A DNA stretch of 64,000 nucleotides from Hymenoscyphus infarciens (taxonomy: Eukaryota; Ascomycota; Leotiomycetes; Helotiales; Helotiaceae): the NCBI GenBank assembly GCA_001414345.1, contig LLCB01000248.1, positions 25,698 to 89,697 of the forward strand. Direction: 5' to 3'. Under the pieces are notes generated by a model. That model was given only the letters and a program-made list of their open reading frames with translations, did not search any database and was not told the origin of the DNA. The translations under genes were made by a program, and so were the position numbers. Shown here piece by piece: positions 63,573 through 64,000 of this stretch (within the stretch, counting starts at the first letter, position 1; every line of letters starts with the position of its first letter).

Positions 63573-64000
63573 TAAGAGCCTATTTAGCTCGTTTAAATTA
63601 TTTAAATAGATATATAGATATTTAATAATATATTCTAAATAGTAACCTCGTATAAGTTAGTATATATCTCTCTTTATTTCTAAATATAAATAAGAATTAT
63701 TTAGCTTATAGTATATATATTAGTATATATCCTAGTATATATTCTTAGTAAGTAGCACTAAGTACTAGTATTAGATAGTAGATAAAAGATATATATAAAC
63801 TTTTAAAGATTTATATCTCTAGAGGTCTAAATCTTTTTTTAGTAATATATATTCTATTTATATATATACTAAGATATACGAGGTTAAACGAGGGATTTAT
63901 ATTACTTTTAAATATATATATTAAATACTAGTATATATATAGATTTAATATATATATATATATATATATATTACTATCTTATTTTTAGTAATATATATCC
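63573..64000 (-). mobile_element. ~400-bp terminal-inverted-repeat element, copy B (cut by window end)
   Basis: Starts with TAAGAGCCTATTTAGCTCG and carries, in reverse orientation, the interior of copy A: the complement of 63800-63925 matches 53545-53660 with mostly C/T and G/A differences. About 30 bp, including the far terminal repeat, should lie beyond the window. Confidence 0.75.

Larger units (their letters stand above)
57784..64000. repeat. RIP-saturated AT-rich tract
   Basis: Over about 6 kb, CpA and TpG are almost absent while TpA is extremely common, and CpG survives in words such as AGCGCTAA and GCGAGCG. Long stretches (for example 59401-59460 and 60001-60060) contain no CA or TG at all. 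This is the expected end state of CpA-to-TpA repeat-induced point mutation on both strands. The tract runs to the window end. Confidence 0.92.

Overview
The window is nuclear DNA from a filamentous ascomycete (Pezizomycotina). The evidence is short GT-AG introns (mostly 48-66 nt), the gene set (a Bsc6-like MFS carrier, fused TYW4, Atg18, a phenol-hydroxylase-type monooxygenase, a divergent intron-bearing H3/H4 pair) and an AT-rich tail almost free of CpA and TpG, the mark of saturated repeat-induced point mutation (RIP). Leotiomycetes is my guess from overall character; nothing seen here proves it.

Layout. 1-2.66 kb: no gene, an interspersed CGAGTAAGCT-type repeat. 2.66-4.57 kb (-): six-exon MFS transporter. 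5.35-9.07 kb (-): nine-exon TYW4/PPM2 (LCM methyltransferase, Kelch, JmjC). 9.60-11.05 kb (+): ATG18, head-to-head with TYW4. 11.05-27.0 kb: mostly empty DNA of ordinary composition around one C2H2 zinc-finger regulator (15.86-17.30 kb, +). 27.0-28.2 kb (-): GST-kappa/DsbA-like protein, with a likely decayed partial copy near 29.6-30.5 kb. 30.6-34.05 kb (-): DDHD phospholipase. 35.0-37.4 kb (-): unrecognised disordered protein with a PIP-box-like motif. 39.1-41.2 kb (+): FAD monooxygenase. 41.5-44.3 kb (+): RAD3/XPD helicase with 10- and 20-nt exons. 44.8-46.3 kb (-): PRP3. 47.0-52.1 kb (+): RPA190. 55.3-57.3 kb: divergent histones H4 (-) and H3 (+). From about 53.4 kb, and wholly after 57.8 kb, the DNA is RIP-degraded and holds a TA-flanked pogo/Fot1 transposon wreck with about 60-bp inverted ends, a 253-bp inverted-repeat (MITE-like) element, and two inverted copies of a roughly 400-bp inverted-repeat element on either side of the histone pair.

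Most genes are housekeeping: transcription and repair (Rad3 of TFIIH, RPA190), splicing (Prp3), chromatin (H3, H4), tRNA modification (TYW4), autophagy (Atg18). They do not form one pathway. I see no gene cluster that looks like an undescribed system. The strongest unexpected signals are the mobile-element structures in the RIP tract, the mirrored promoter element between H3 and H4, the PIP-like motif in the unknown protein, and the shared repeat family at 1.2 and 29.4 kb. Gene models were spliced by hand; every listed exon chain keeps one open frame, but no transcript data were available.
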